The notes under the pieces were generated by a model. The model did no database searches. It was not told where the DNA came from and saw nothing but the letters and a program-made list of their open reading frames with translations. The translations under genes and the position numbers were made by a program. DNA of 64,000 nucleotides from Lepidurus packardi (lineage: Eukaryota; Arthropoda; Branchiopoda; Notostraca; Triopsidae): contig JAKZAN010000007.1 of NCBI GenBank assembly GCA_023053545.1, positions 2,356,001 through 2,420,000 of the forward strand, in the 5' to 3' direction. This document shows positions 42,769 to 57,314 of this stretch, piece by piece; position 1 is the stretch's first letter; each line of letters begins with the position of its first letter.

Positions 42769-45700
42769 GTCGGCTCACGTCAATGGCCCATATATATGTA
42801 AATGAAAGCTGCTGTCCTGTCCACTTGAGGACGAAGGAAATCAGAGAAGCCTCACACTGAAGAGCACCTAATGAGAAGAAGTACCATGTCAAAACCGTCA
42901 ATATCCACGAAGAGCGGAACGCAACTCGTGAGCTCGAAACAACGATCAGAGCATCTCGTAGGTAAACACCATTAACTTTTCGGTCCTTGACTGTTTATGC
43001 TAATGTTTGTGTATGTTTTAGGGGCCAAAAAGGAGCAAAGAGAAGATGAAACATGGCAGAGAATGGATTATGGATGCTTTTAGCTGGTTTCCAAGACCCC
43101 TCGACGCTATACTTGAACTAAAACGCAGCTCACGGACGAACAGGAAAGAGGCCGCATGGGCACAGATCAGCTTAGACATTGATAGACTGTGCTTGCATGT
43201 GCCAAAAGTTACCCCTCTACCAATCTGGGACATTATGGAGTAGCAATCGTGTAGATTACTGGCATTTGCGCATGAGAAGATGTACGGCTTCCGTATGGGG
43301 AGAGAAATCTTTCGCTCGGATACACGTATTGGTGAGCTTGTGCGAGGTGCCTGTCCCACAGGTTTGTTTTACATATTTGGGGGGCCAAAAGTTAGCTTGT
43401 GGCTTCGTATCGGGGTAGTTGGGACAGTTCAAGCAGCTAAAGTAGCTTCAGCTTACAAGGAGGATTTCAAACAATTTTTCACTCCATGGATGCTTGAGGC
43501 AGGTCTTTTTTGTAGACCTAAAATGCATAAGATGCTCTTGCTTTTTGTTTAGTGTTTTAATTTGCTAGATAAAGCCAGCACCGTGCATTGAGAAAAGGTT
43601 TCGACCATGATTAAATTGGGTTTTGACGTGATCCTCCCATCTGCATTTTAAGATGTCGTTTTGTTTTCCTTTTTACGTTCAAGTCTCGAACAGTACTAGA
43701 CCAGGAGTTTCTAAACTCTTTGCTTTTTACCTGCTTTGGGACTTCCCTGTCTGATTGTCTCCTCAAAAGAAAAGAAAACAATACAAAAAAGGCGAAGGGA
43801 AAAATCCAGCTGATAGAAACAACTCGCGCACTCAGTCGACGTAGGAGGTCGAGAAGCAGTGTGACTGACGTTCGTTCGTGTAATGACAGATGACGAATTT
43901 CTTGTTTCTTCTGTTGGAATAGGGAGCCTAATTTTTAAATTGAGAGTACCAATTTGGAAAATACAAAAGCAGTGATTGTGCTAATGATGGCATCCACAAT
44001 GTGTCGTATTTGCACTAATGACAGCAATCAGTCGCGTATTGCGTAAATTGTATCGGGAAATGCATTAGTCTTTCACGCAAAAATTTCTGCATGTAGACTA
44101 CACTCGGGAACAAAAATAGGTCTTTGTTTGTGGTTGCAGATTGATTAAATTTTTTCTTCCTTGTCAGGCAAATCTACGTTTGATCGACTTTACGCGATTT
44201 TGCCTGTATGCCCTATAGCTAGAGACACCAAGTCTACTCATTAATTCAACATCGTAGCTTATTTTTTACTTGAGAATTGTGGGTTTTATCTTGACTGAGA
44301 GAACATGAGGAAAGCTTTGATCTAGCGAGGCTGTCACAGAGTATAGTGGATGCAAATTTAGGTCTTGGCAATGAATCTAGCGCGCCTTTTGTCTCTAATC
44401 TGTGTACGTGCTAGAACTCAATAGCATCTTTTCCTCCTTTACTCGTTTGATAAGAAAAGCAGCGGAGACAAGGGATACTGAAAAGGGGCTTTAAGCAGCA
44501 AACGATGCATACAAGAATTCTTAGCATATGTCAAGTGTTTTCTCTCGCTGCTTGACGGGTGGGCTTAGCAGAGAGGATAGACTTGGCCAGCGTAAGACAA
44601 CACAGGGATCTCTACAAACGGCCATTAGACAGATATTCTTTTCTTTTTTTTTGTAAAACAGTAAAATTTGACAAAAGTAGAGTCTCGTTTACTGTTCAGC
44701 AACGAACTGAGAATAGGAAAAAGGGAAGCGTGATGATGCTTTCCGAGTATTGAAATGAGAATGGTGAATCTATTTCCGGATATTCTCCGTGCATTCGTAC
44801 GAAACTTTGGCTCAATGCCCGTGCAGCGAATGATTCCCCTATTAGTTTATGTTTTAGTTTAAAGTACAAGTTTAGGCCACCCTCCATCCGGATTGCAAGG
44901 CTTCCAAGCAGAAGTAAGGAATCTTTCCCAGGCCGTAAAGTTTCTAGAGTATAGCATATACCTTGACAAATATGAGACCGCACACGGCTTCCATAACCAA
45001 GATAGAACGTTTCGAGGCAATTTTTGCTCCCAGCCTATTTTCCACGGAGCGGGGCACTTCTTCCTTTTCTCTGGCTGAATGCATATCTACACAAATGTAG
45101 GGCGTTTCTTGGATTCCGCTCGCTACGCCCCAGGTGTGTGGTAAACGTTAGGAGGATTATGCATGCACAGAAAGGGTTGATAATCCTGATTAGCGTCTAT
45201 TGATGAAACTTGAATTGCGGCTTCAATGTTCTAACTAAAGCACTCTCCCCTTTCGGCTCTCTATTTCCTCCTTTGCCCTTTTAGAAAGATGGCAGGCACT
45301 TGACAGAAGAATACCGAACAGCTATACGAATTATGCTCCGGAAGTAAAGGGGTGAATGTAATGGTAAAATTGACCCTGTGTTCATTTGCGTTCTAGGCAA
45401 AACAGGGACGGTAAGGTGGGCGACAAGGGAGGATAAGGAAGAAAAAATGTGCCCCCTCACGCTGGTTAATGAGCAAAAAGGAAGCGCGAGAGGGAGAATT
45501 CCCGTTTTGGCACGTGGCATTTCAGTGTCTTTTTTCTCTTTTTTAATGCTGATGATTGTTGGATGGTTTTCCTGCTAACTCGTTGCTAACAAACTCAATT
45601 ATGCAAGTAAAGATTTTCGCCCTAGGCGGAAATATCGAGGGGCATAATTTCAAAAGGAAATTTAGGTCTAAGGTTCGAAAAATATTTCATAGATCAGATC

Positions 45701-48700
45701 AAAGGTGCATTTCAACTCAATGGATATTACATTCAAGATTTTGAGGCCTCAATTTTAGAGAGTCCCGATGCTTTTAGGCTTCTTCCTTGCGTTTAGTCAC
45801 ATCTATCATTCACGGTTTGGAAAGCCAGCCGTGTGAAGTGAAGTGACAGGTCGGAAACACGTTCAAAGGCAACCATAGAAGGGCAATCTCCTCATCTGAA
45901 GCTCATAATCAGCTGATAGGGCGGGGTGAGGAATATGCCTGCAGTGTTATTGAACATACGAACTCGCTTAACTATACGAGCGCTAGAGAAAAAGGCAGTC
46001 AGCTTCGATTCCGAGATTAATGACGCCAGTTTGCGGTAGGCGGAGTTGAGGATCAAGCGTGTATTGTGTCGTGAAAAATTGGCAGGGTTTAGTCACGCTT
46101 GCCGCCTTTTTTGCCCCGCTCGAGTTTGCCAGTGTTGCGGCTTACCCTTCAAAGTTTTTGGGACCCCTGATATGGGGAATTGCTACCGTAGAACCATAAG
46201 GTTCCTTTTTTTCCAGTCCCAATGAATATACAGATACTGTAGTGGGATTGGGTACGATACTATTACCCTTAACTGTTCGGAAGAGCGTTGAAACAGAACA
46301 AAGCAGAGCCGGGCGAACAGCGAGTTACAACAGAACGGTCATTTATAGCTCCCCTAAGTGCACTAAATCCATAAAAGCTTACAACTATAATAGCAATAGG
46401 CTATTTTCAGCGCCCGCGAAAGTACAACTCATGCTGCACACGAGCGAAAAAGCCCCTTCTGTATAGCTTGCCTCTATAGCGTAACTTCAGAACCGTGCAT
46501 CAGATTCCTCTGCCATTGAAAAGGCTTCGTTTTTTTTAGGTGGGCTTCTATACAGTACCCCTCCCCCCACCCCCCCCCCCCAAAAAAAAGACAAAAAATA
46601 CGAAGTAGCTTAATCTAGTCTATAGCACAGTTTCTATACCTCACTTGGCCGCAACGTTTCCAAAATGCCACATGGTCCAAAAAGTTGTCGTTATTTACGT
46701 CAGTAGTTCCGCAATCAATCACTACAGCAAAGGTCAGTTTCTTTCCATACAGGGTTTCCAAACTTTTTTAATAGCATAGTTTGAACTAAAGTTGTCACTC
46801 AAGACAGAATTTGTGACTAATTTTCTTCAGCAGTTTGCTAACGTAATACAGCACACTTTGAAGCCCGGAATCGGTCATCCACTCTCTACAGCTTGCTCTC
46901 TGTAAATGTATGCGTAAGGGAGCGGAATCCTAACCAAACTGTAGTAGTAAGGATTCCTCATCGAGTAGGAATTGAGGTAGCACAGGCCACGCGCATGGCA
47001 ATAATGCCGGTGTATCTGTCTTTTTCGCCGTACAACTTTTTTTAGTTTGTTTGAGGTGAGAGAAGGCCAAGATAAGCTCAAGTTTTGGGGGCGTTTAATT
47101 CTTGCTTTTTATCTATAGCAATAAAAAAGACATTTTTCTCTTGCAAACGTTGGAGTTGTTATTAGTTGGGATATGTGAGGACGACGGGGCGGATAGGGAG
47201 CTTTTCCTAGTTATGGAGCCATAGTCCCGAATTTGCTTATGCTGTTTTAGCATTAGTTAAGCAAACAATACCTAAATAGTGCTCAAGGATGTTGAGAGCT
47301 GTACCGTCGTAACCGTCAAAGAAAGACTGCAGCCAAGCCAAAGGATGCTTTTTTTATTTTCGTGGTTTATTTTCCGGTTTTGGAGAGCTTTGGTGCCTTA
47401 ATTGGGTTTGACTTTAAGGAGAAATAATTTTTCAAGCGTCTCTGCCTTAAAGAAGAATTATATACGGCATTTTAAAAAAATGGCGGGCCTTTGGAGCTTC
47501 CGTGGGGTGTTGCCCGTGTCAGTGTGTCTAAATTTAGTTTGTCAAATCTTTTCCCCCTTTCTGCATTAAATTGCGGAAACAAGTCTTTCGTCTATTCGCC
47601 TTTTCGAGAACATAAAATCTAACGGAAAAAAATAATCCCTGGGAAGTATGGATTTTTCCCGATTCCAAATGATTTGTGAATGCTTTTCAGTTTAGGTAAA
47701 AACGCATTTTGTGGGCGCCAATTTGAGCTTCAATGCGTCAATTCGGAAGGGTAAACTGTTCTCTTGTTTGGCTGGGCAAGCTTGTGGCTCTTTCCGGTCC
47801 TTCAGGACAGTTCGTAAGAGAATTAGCTATGCATTGCGAGACATGGGAATGTGTCGAGGAAACATATTACGTGGTGACAAATTATGTCATTCGAGAAGTG
47901 AACAACGTTCTTGTCTGTTACATTAATTATATTAATTATATCTGCATGGCATACTATTGTTCTAATGAGAATGTGTTTGCAATGTCGGTGTTGCACTGGA
48001 AGAATCGTGTGGTACCCTCAACGCTTTACTTCCCTGACTTGCAAGCATGTGCTGAATCGTGTTTGAAGCCAAAATTGAGGACTGTGCACTACGCAATCAT
48101 GGAGTAGATACATTCTTAACCGTGCAAGTGTGAGACGTTGATGGATATGCCTGATTAAATACCGCCCTTTCGCACGGTATCGCTGAACTAAGGAATTTTC
48201 AGGTTACGGAGAGAGTATGCCTGCTCCCAATTCCCCTGTTCAGCAAGAAAGTCTGTGTAAGAGGCAGCGAAGACAGCGATCTGCCTTGAAAGAAGGAGGG
48301 GAAATTCATAATCCTGTACGTGTGGTGCTTGTGTGGATGATGAAGCTTTGTTCACGCACTCTTACCTTTCTTTGAGGTTGCTCAATGACTCCACTGTCCC
48401 ATTAATTATGCATTCGCAAGCACTCTTCCGTCCTCCGTTATGTCTCCGCGGGGTATTTTGTTTCTTACACACAATGCTTATAAGTACATCTATGTATCCT
48501 TGCGTTATCTTAGGAGTTTTACACCGTCTTGTATCTTGTACTCCCTCCTATATTGGAGGGGTGCAGAAATTCTCCCTCCCAGGCACTCTTAAATGCAATT
48601 TTATGAGACGTTCCAGTCTGAGTTATTATTTGAGAGGGTCAACCTAGAGGATCTTTATTTTGAGTGTGGTTTAATAAAAAAAAAGTTATGCGAAATCATC

Positions 48701-51700
48701 CTGAGAGTGATAACCAGACACAAGTTAAGCTGGGTATATTCATGTAGATATTGTAAGGCGTGGCCTATTACACCCCACTCTTTAATGCGAAAACCTAGTA
48801 GGAATGATGGATGATCCGAGTCAAATGTGACGTTCTTGTTTTTGTCACGTTCACCTTGCATCTATAACATTAGCTACGCTCCCGGCAGCCAATTTCTTGT
48901 TATTTTAGTTATTTTTTTATCTCGTAGATCGACTAATATACGCTAGCGTGGTTTTGGTCAATGCATAAGGTATACGTTGCCCGATATTAGATGTTCGGTA
49001 TGGCAAAACTTATACTACCAAAGCAGAGTATCCCAGTTCCAGAAAAAGGGAGAAAAAGGGACACATTCTTGGACTCCTTTCTGGTGGAATAGGGTAGGAT
49101 GTGTTGGGTATGACGAGAAAATAAAAAGTCGTGCAATTTTCTACGGCGGATAAAAAGGCTCACTGCAAAGATTGCTTCTTCCACAAAATGAAACCCTAGG
49201 AGGAAGAGTGGGTCATATCATCCATTCTCCAGGCCGGGAGCTTCGGGTTCCATACAACTCTGCTCGCTATGATAACGGGCGTATTAGAAGTATAATTTGC
49301 AATGACTGTACCTTGCAAAAAAGTTTACACCCCTTCATTTAAGCTTATTTCTTAGGAAGCTGACATTGATGGTATATTCGTTGTTCGTCTCAAAACATAA
49401 GCGGTTTCTTTTTTCATTTATCTTTTTTTTCTTTTCTTTTGGTGGTATGGACCGGGGGGCGCTAGTTTACTCTTCTGGATCTCCAAAAGGATTCTCGTGT
49501 TTGTGTTATTGGCTCAAGCGAATAGAATATTTCAAATGTTAAACTACTCCGAGTGTCGGAACTGTCGAAAGAACCACTTGGGAACCACGAATAAAAGCTT
49601 GTTCAGGTATCTCACCGGCAGCCAGAAGTTGACTGTTGCACACAGCGTAAAGCAAACATGATTTTACGGACACGCAAAAAAAGTTTCTATTATATAGATA
49701 TTTATGCCTTTTTCTTCATTATTGGTTTATTGAACCCCAAGGATAAGGACGCGTTCTCTTCTTCTTAGGACAACTTTTTGTTCTCGCCATCGAGAGAGTT
49801 TTCTTTCTCGTTATAGATCTTCTGCCAGCGCTATACTGGGTTAGGTCTTGTCGTATATTCTTCGCCCCAATGTGGGTGTCTCCGTGTGTCTCTTTAGAGC
49901 TGATGATCTTTTGGAAAATGGCATGGCATGGCTCTGGCTGGCTGTGATGATGCTCGTTCTATACCGCGGGCGCAGACTATTAAGGTAAAAAGTAGAAAGA
50001 AAGAAAACGCTCTTTTTTATAACGTGGAGTAAACGGCGCCCCGTAAGTTTTCCGTGGGGACAAATATACCTTTGATTGGGAGCTTTTGTCATAGTACAGT
50101 GTATATCCTTTTATATATTTTTTCCGTATCCCCGACTAGAATTTCCATGTATTGTTGTTGTTTTTTCTTTTTTTTGAGCGAATACGTGCCAATAATATGG
50201 CGCAGTGTCATGGTGTCTAGAATTGCAGGAATTGCCGCTATGCGTCCTTAAAACATAGCACATCCGTGTCAGTTAATGGATAGGGTCGAAATCTTTAAGA
50301 ATATTTAAGTAAAAGTATAATTCATAAAAATTACCCATTGACGGTTCAACATGCTTTCAAGTTTGGTATTAAGAACATTTTCCACACGATGTCATATGAT
50401 ACTTACATGTACATTTAATACTGAATTCGCTTTATTTTTATTGCGATCCTTATTTAATTCCATTATCATTTGCGGAAAAAGCGACTGTCACACGAGGAAC
50501 AAACGAGAAAGATAGGCGAGAAATATTGTGTGATAAATATTACGAGAAATATTATCTACGATCGGAATGAAAGCATAGAACTAATTGATATAATGTTGAA
50601 AAAATGTCTGCGTCTGACGTTGGTAATAATACAAAGGTCGAGACACTTGAATAATCAAAATTTGGACGACTTAAAATAGAATAACCGAGCTGTATGCGGG
50701 CTAAAACCGTAATCCAAGCTATTTCCAGGTATATAGCTTTGAACTACGATCCCAATGGCTGTCAAACGAAACAAATGTCAACGAGCATCTTTTTTTTCTT
50801 CCAAAGGAGTAGTTATTACGAAAAATAGACAAGGCTTTTGTTACTGTCATTCTTTCTGTAGACTTTCGCAATACACACTTCTTTAATCTCCTTTCCAGTG
50901 CTTGACATTTCTTCTCATATTGTTTGCAACTCATATTTTGGCGCCCCCGTGATGTCGAGAAATATTTTTCGGCTACCAGCTGAAAGTCGCGGCATCTAGC
51001 GAGGAGTAAAGATACGTATGTGTGCATTGATCACACAAGTCCACAGGGACTGGGGAAGAAGTCTCAATGTCTACGAAATTATAGCTATAGCTATAGCGAG
51101 TGAAGTTTTAGTTATGTTCAACAAGTTGAATGAAGTTGCAATGAAGACCAATGACTAATCTTAATTGAAGTAAGCATAATTGTGCGTCTTAATAGGATAA
51201 TGTATGTAGTTGGGAAGAACAGAAAAGGGCATATTTCTCGCTGATTTTAAGTGGATCACTCTCAAGCTGTCTCAAGCTGTATGGAAGGGTAAGGGAGAAG
51301 GTGCTGCAATGAAAAAAAAAATATAGCGGAGGAAAGTTCGACGCAAGCAATCAATGACTGTCTTCGTATGGGTTTCCGCGGCTTTGTCTCTAGAAGTTAT
51401 TATTTTTTTGGCATTTCTGTAGCCTGTTATAAATGTCCGCAGGGGAGGCTTACGTCTTCTAATCCAATAGCCTGTACGACAAAGATAATATAGTGATCCT
51501 CTTATAATAGTTTTTTATTAGTATTTTTGCAAGATTTCCTGGGAATTCCAAGATTTGCTAATCGATTTTGCTGTCACTTATTTTCAAGCTTGGTGCAAGT
51601 CGAAGCAGCTGATGCTAATTATTGACGTCTTACCACGGAGAAGCAGCTCCTGTGACGAACATTACATTAGCCCGGCAGTCAATTAAGGACTAAAACAGTC

Positions 51701-54573
51701 GTGAGAAGCATTCTTTTTTCTCTCCGTTTGTCTCGGTCTCCCCATCGCTCTCCCAAGATATGGTACCACAAGCAAAAGTATAGTTATCGCAGATGTTAAA
51801 TTCATTTATCTATAAAAAAAAAAGCAATTTATTATTAATTTCTCAAATACTACGAGCTTCTACATTGAAATTTAACTCTACTTGACGTATGGTATCCCGC
51901 AACGTTCAAGATGGGCCGGCAATAGACAAACTACCTCGTTAATTTATAAGTAATATCATAGCAGGAATTGCCTGCTTCCCCGATCTAGCTTCTGGTGAAA
52001 CATTTTTTATAAGCTTCTTTTCTTCCTTTACGCGGGTGGACTTTTTCTCTTTAGGGAATTCCTTGTACGACTTATTCTTTTCAGATGTTTATCAGTGTCA
52101 AAACTTCTCTTGATGTTTACCCAACTTTTGCTCACTTGTGCGTATGGTGTTCGACATGGTGCTTGAAGTCTGTCAGGAATTAAATCGATGGCCTTTTGTC
52201 CGTCTTTTTAGATGCAACTTCAGTATTTAGGGATGATTCATCTTTACTCTTGTTTTGGTCTCATTTTGTGGGCCTATTCGGAAACCGTTCGATGCTACGC
52301 ACAAAAACTCATCGCCTGCAGTCGACACCTGTTTGATAACCGATCGCCTTGCATGACAGCTGCAACAGATCATTCATCATCTGAAAAGCGGCTTTATGGT
52401 TCTTGCAAATTACGGGAACAGCAACCAGGCCAAGTGGAAGGAGGCTCCACAATTTTCCTTTGTTTTACTGCACCCTTTACGTGCCTTACAATGTGGAACG
52501 ATCCTTCCAGGAATCCATCATGTCGTGATGGTGGCTTGTTTTCGATAGCCGTTTGTTAGTTTCTTCTCTAACACCAGTGATATGGGAAATAAAAAGAAAA
52601 CACGGAAAACGACTTTGCTTTTGAGCAATGACGGATGCGTTCGCATCATTGGAGAAAAAAGTTAAATTGAGACTCCAAATAATCTAGATGTTGTTGCACG
52701 GTTTGAGTTATCCTAGGATATTAAGCCATGTTTGTTCAAAAAGAAAACTTCGTGCGAATTTCGGGTTTATTCAGAGCACACTTGTAATAGTCTTTTGTAA
52801 TCCTGGGGTAAAATTCCTCGTAGCCTAGATAACTTTTTATAAATAACGAAGCTGTTGGTGCATACAAAGGAGTCTTATTAACGTGTGTGTAGTAGGGTTT
52901 TTAATAGTTTGACCTTAGGAGTTCTTCACAAGAAGGGCTTTCAGAACTTGTAATGGAAGCTAAAAATAAGATCATTATAATAAGACCCAAATCTTTTTAT
53001 ATTTAATAAGGTTTCAGGCACCGGATAATGAGCTTTTGACGTGTATTTCTGATATCCAATCACCTCCATGTAGCATCTTGATATCAGCATCATCTAGTCA
53101 TCAAAGCGTTGGATACATAGCGAAGGGAGGTAAAATGTGTAAAAGCAAATTCCACAAGAGTTTGATGAGCCGACACACATGCTGTTTTGCTTTATATAGT
53201 TTACATAGATGGAATGCTGTTTTAAACCTTTATTCTTAAAAAATATCAAATTTTGCAGATCAATACTGATTGTTTAACAATTTCCCAGATTCAATCAAAT
53301 CTGTAATATTCTATCAAACTTATCTTTTGCAATAATTTACAGCTGGAAGATCGTACCCGTTAAAATAGATCTTCTTTCATTAGAATTTTAGGTCAGGTCT
53401 AATTTCGATCATCAGCATAAGCTGTTTCTTTTTTACTTCTCCTTTGGGCATCATCAATGTCGTGTGAATTAATCTATTAGCAGCTTGAGAGCGGTTTTAT
53501 GGAGTTGCGCACAATAGGGCGTTCCAGATTTCTGGATTCTTGACAGTTGCTGAAGCAAGGGTTGTTGATATATAGTCGTTTTCGGATGCATGCAAGCTTA
53601 TACAGACGAATTACAACAGAACATCTTTCTTGGGTGCCCTGTTTCACTATTACTTTTGTCACATCAGATATGTGTAAGCAAAAAAACTTAAATCAGTTGT
53701 ACTACATCACTTTGAGCTAGACTTATCACATATGATAGCCCCGGAGTTGGATAATTTCTATGTGCATCCATCCAGGCTTCACAACCGAGTTTTATCGGAT
53801 TGGAAAACGCGATGGCTGCAATATCAAGCCTTCAACGGTCCATTAGAACGTTGTTATTCAACTGGAGCCGACCCAAGCGTCCAAAAGCCTGAAATCCACT
53901 AAACCTTTTACTCTTAAGTTGAGATTTAAGCCGAACTACGTCTATTGACGGATTTTAGAACATCTTCCACTGTCTTTTACCTTCCCTGTTTTGTTCCTTT
54001 GTCAACTTAAGATCGGAAGAAGAAGGCACCGGATCCATGTACTGTACTGTACGAACTTGCGTTCTCGTTCGACAGTGAATTGAAGGTCACCGGCTTTACT
54101 TGGGCGTTCATCAGTCTGCGCTGTATTATCCCAATTTACCTTAGTTGAGCTTCTGATTTGAAGGAATCAAGAGCCTTAATGAGACACCTTTTATAAGGTC
54201 TCTTGAGGACAGTGAATAATTCTGTCACGTTCTATTTCTTATAGGGGGAAAACCGGCAAAACGTCTTAGTAGGAAAAAGGACGATCAATGTGAGGGAGAA
54301 GGGCTTCCGCGGAAAGGAACTTGCTTGCATTCGCCATTAGTTGTGAGGCTTTTTTGCTTCCCAATGCTGGAGGAGAGATAGAGAGACTTGCGACGAATAA
54401 GTTCGTTAAGGTTTTTGTCACTTGGAAAGCTACACGCGCCAGCACGTCAGCTATATCACGTTTGTGCGTCCGTTTTCATTTTGTCGCTCCTAACGACACG
54501 TCGGTAGCTATTAGTCGGGAGATGGGACAATTCCTTTTTCCGCAAATTCTGCCTCGAGTATATATGCACAGGC
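42769..54573. other. 11.8-kb region without supported genes
   Basis: The first few hundred bases should carry the LRR gene promoter. After that I see no exon with family features on either strand. Open frames at 43046-43552, 47711-48107 and 52212-52559 are the longest and look random. Composition is T- and A-rich with many homopolymers, including a C run at about 46559-46591 within CCCCTCCCCCCACC and T/A runs at 41 kb, 49.4 kb, 50.2 kb and 51.3 kb. It may be intergenic, a large intron or non-coding transcripts. Confidence 0.45.
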
Positions 54574-56321
54574 TTACGGGACGTGCCGTCGACGGCAACG
54601 AATGATGACACAGGAAAGTTTTTGTAGGAAATCAAGTTTGTTGCGCACCAGACGCCACAGACAATGGCGAAACGTCACACCACAGGTTGAGTATAGTAAA
54701 AAATTGATACTGAAGTTGGTGTAATAAAGCAGCATGAAGAATTGCTGAAGAAGCCACATGGCAGGAGAGCCTTGGTGACCATGGAAGACATCGTTAATGA
54801 AAACGTGTAGGCGAATCACATAGCTTCGACCATTTTCATAGGCAAAGAAAGCAGAGCAGCAAAAAAAAAAAACAGATTGAATTTGTTGAGTACACTGTCG
54901 AGAACGCAAGAAGAGTCCACGTATGTCGATTCTTGCACAAAGGAACTTTGCGTCTCGACTTAGAAAAACTCGAGTAAAAGAACAAGAAAAAAATTGAATA
55001 CCTGGGAAGATTCAGCAAAATAAACACGGTCGAGATCAACAACAGCATTTTTGTGATGCTGTACTGAGTTCGGGTCGATAAGATGCTTCGGTACTGAAGT
55101 TTATCATCTGCGAAGTGAAATAAGGGGAGAAAATAAACGGCTAGGATACGCTGTTGCGAATATTTCCATGTCGAGAACGAAACAAAGTGCTTCAAAGCTA
55201 CAGATTTCTTCTATTATAATAAGAGCCCACGACAAATTTGAGTCGCGAAAGCTTGAAAACTTTTATAATTGTACCGGAGTTAAGCCCATGCTACTGACGT
55301 CTTAGATCATGGGATTTAAAAACGGCACGTTTGTCATCTCAGTTAGCTTTTTTTGCGCATTCAAGTTTGAGTATGAGATTGGAGCTCTGTTTTTCCGTCT
55401 TGATTGTTGTCGAAAAAAATCATGCTTGTTTCCACAACGGTTATTCTGGTCTGGTAGATTTCCACAGTGTTTTACGTCTCTATGTTTTGCATGGTTTTCT
55501 TTTTTAGCGTCTGAGCTCCGCGTAATAGTCGGCAATGGGAAGAGAAAAATATAAATCAGGAGAAAAACACGCATTTGTGGTCTTTCGTCCGGAGAGAAGT
55601 AGCCAAGATAAGACAAAACATGCGGTGTGAAAGTTAGAATGGCCCGCCTTTACTAAATCGCCCTTCGGAATTAAATGGAGCTTAAATAGGTTTTAAAAAA
55701 ATCCATTCTGCCTTATCGAAGCTGGCACTGCTATTATCAACTTTTTTTTCGTTTTTTCTTAGTTTGTGGAATCTCGGCTGTCTCGTAAACAGTCTTATAG
55801 AAGAAAGTCAAGGGACAATAACAAGCAGGGAAGTGCACAAAAAGGAACAATCAACACACACATAGAAGGTCTCCAATGGGGATCCCAGCCGCCGGAGCGC
55901 TGTCGCAAAAAAATAATGGACGTTTTTTTCGCTAGTTTTCCGCTAGTTTGTGGTTGGCACAGAAAATACAACCACATAGCGTGCACCATAAGCGTAAGCC
56001 AGTGGTCTTTGGAAGAAGGGTATACGTGTCTGTTTATTTTTTTTTTAAATTTATTTAACAAGAAATGCTGTTAAAAAAAGACTTACGATTTCCTTCCTGC
56101 ATAGTTCCCATAGCCGTACCTCCGGCACCCGGACTCTCGGTTTGGCATGAATGGAGCAAGGCTGATCCCTGCATGACGAGCACGGTATGGGCGTTGATGA
56201 CGGCAGTGTTGCCCCCAGTAATGCCGTGATTACTGGGCGAATTGGAATGAACCGAGGGAGTTGACACTGAACCCTGCCCACTGTCACGCTCCCATCCTTC
56301 TGAGGGCTTCACGTTCTTAAT
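54574..56321 (-). CDS. 3' half of a peptide GPCR (FMRFamide/myosuppressin-receptor-like), partial
   Basis: Three joined exons, 56321-56087, 55107-55002 and 54823-54574, keep one frame and encode the end of a rhodopsin-type receptor. Exon A (IKNVKPSEGWERDSGQGSVS onward) is a 78-residue Ser/Gly-rich hydrophilic loop, fitting a long ICL3. Exon B reads RTQYSITKMLLLISTVFILL followed by NLP, the TM6 style of insect FMRFamide and myosuppressin receptors. Exon C starts SYVIRLHVF, then TM7 LLYYTNFSINFLLYSTCG, where NFxxNFLLY replaces NPxxY as in that group, then a basic tail RHCLWRLVRNK. The last acceptor (GGTCGAAG) is preceded by a long pyrimidine run but is not strong. TM1-5 were not found between here and 64000. 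Confidence 0.75.
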
Positions 56322-57266
56322 CTGTGATGTCGTAAAGGCAAATTGAAACGAAATATTCTATTAGAACCCAGATGCGCTATGACGAAACAAGGTTCTCTTT
56401 GTTACGACGTCATTCCCACCAGTGGATTCCAAAAATAAACAATGCCTGGGAGAAAGACAAAGAGGTGGCTCCCTTTGAAGTCCAACGATATTCATGCTGA
56501 CGGGGTAGCTGTCGATGCTCACGATTTGAGGACTGTTGAGATGCGATGGAAGGCGTGTGGTGTGTTATGTTGATGGACGAAGGAGAAGAAGAAAATGCTC
56601 ATAGAGTTTCTTATTTTCTTCCCATCCCCCTTAAGCTTGAATTCCCAAAACTAGAGTGCTTCTTTAAAGGTTTAAACCAAGGATGCCATATTTCTCGGAA
56701 TGGCAAAAGTTTGTGGAGAAAGAGGTGACATTTCCAGAACCGTGGATAGGCTTTTTGATCGAAATGGGAATTTTGAGGCATGGTAAAGAGAGCCCGGTTT
56801 ATAGATCCGAGACGCTATTGCCGAGAAACCTTGAATGACGTTCGGCTTGAAAATATCACAAATTACTGGTCTTCTGTTCTGGGAATTTTTCTTTAACGTA
56901 TTCCTGCACGTACGTACTGGAGAACTAAGAAATGGAGCTAGCCTTTTATTCTTCTGGTCCTGACACACACTTCTTTCGTCGTGAGAGATTGTTTGTGTGG
57001 TCAGATCCGAATTTGAACAACTCACCCAATTTCAAATATCTCGAAGCTCAAGAGCGTGTGTCCTCTTGAGAGTATTGAACCGTGGGAGCCAAATTCACTG
57101 CTTGTATAAGACATGGGTGTGATCAAACTTGCATTGCCAGTACCGTCCTAGTTGATGTATAGTATGAATATTGAGGGTTGAAAAATAGTTTTAGGACAAC
57201 GCATCTTCAAACTGAAAAAAAATTGTTCGGTAGCATGGACATATGGGTAAGCGGCTGTTTCTGCCA

Positions 57267-57314
57267 TGTTTCTATATGCACAAGTTTGTTTCTATATGCC
57301 ATGTTTCTATATGC
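57267..57314. repeat. Three copies of a tgtttctatatgc word
   Basis: The 13-bp word tgtttctatatgc starts at about 57267, 57287 and 57302 with short spacers. It is a small local duplication with no visible function. Confidence 0.8.

Noticed and set aside
47711-48107. Overlapping 71- and 124-codon plus-strand frames
   Set aside because: No splice context, family motif or biased codon use; two different frames are open at once, as in random sequence.
52212-52559. 115-codon plus-strand frame beginning with a hydrophobic stretch
   Set aside because: The start resembles a signal peptide, but the rest has no domain and there is no poly(A) signal or exon partner.
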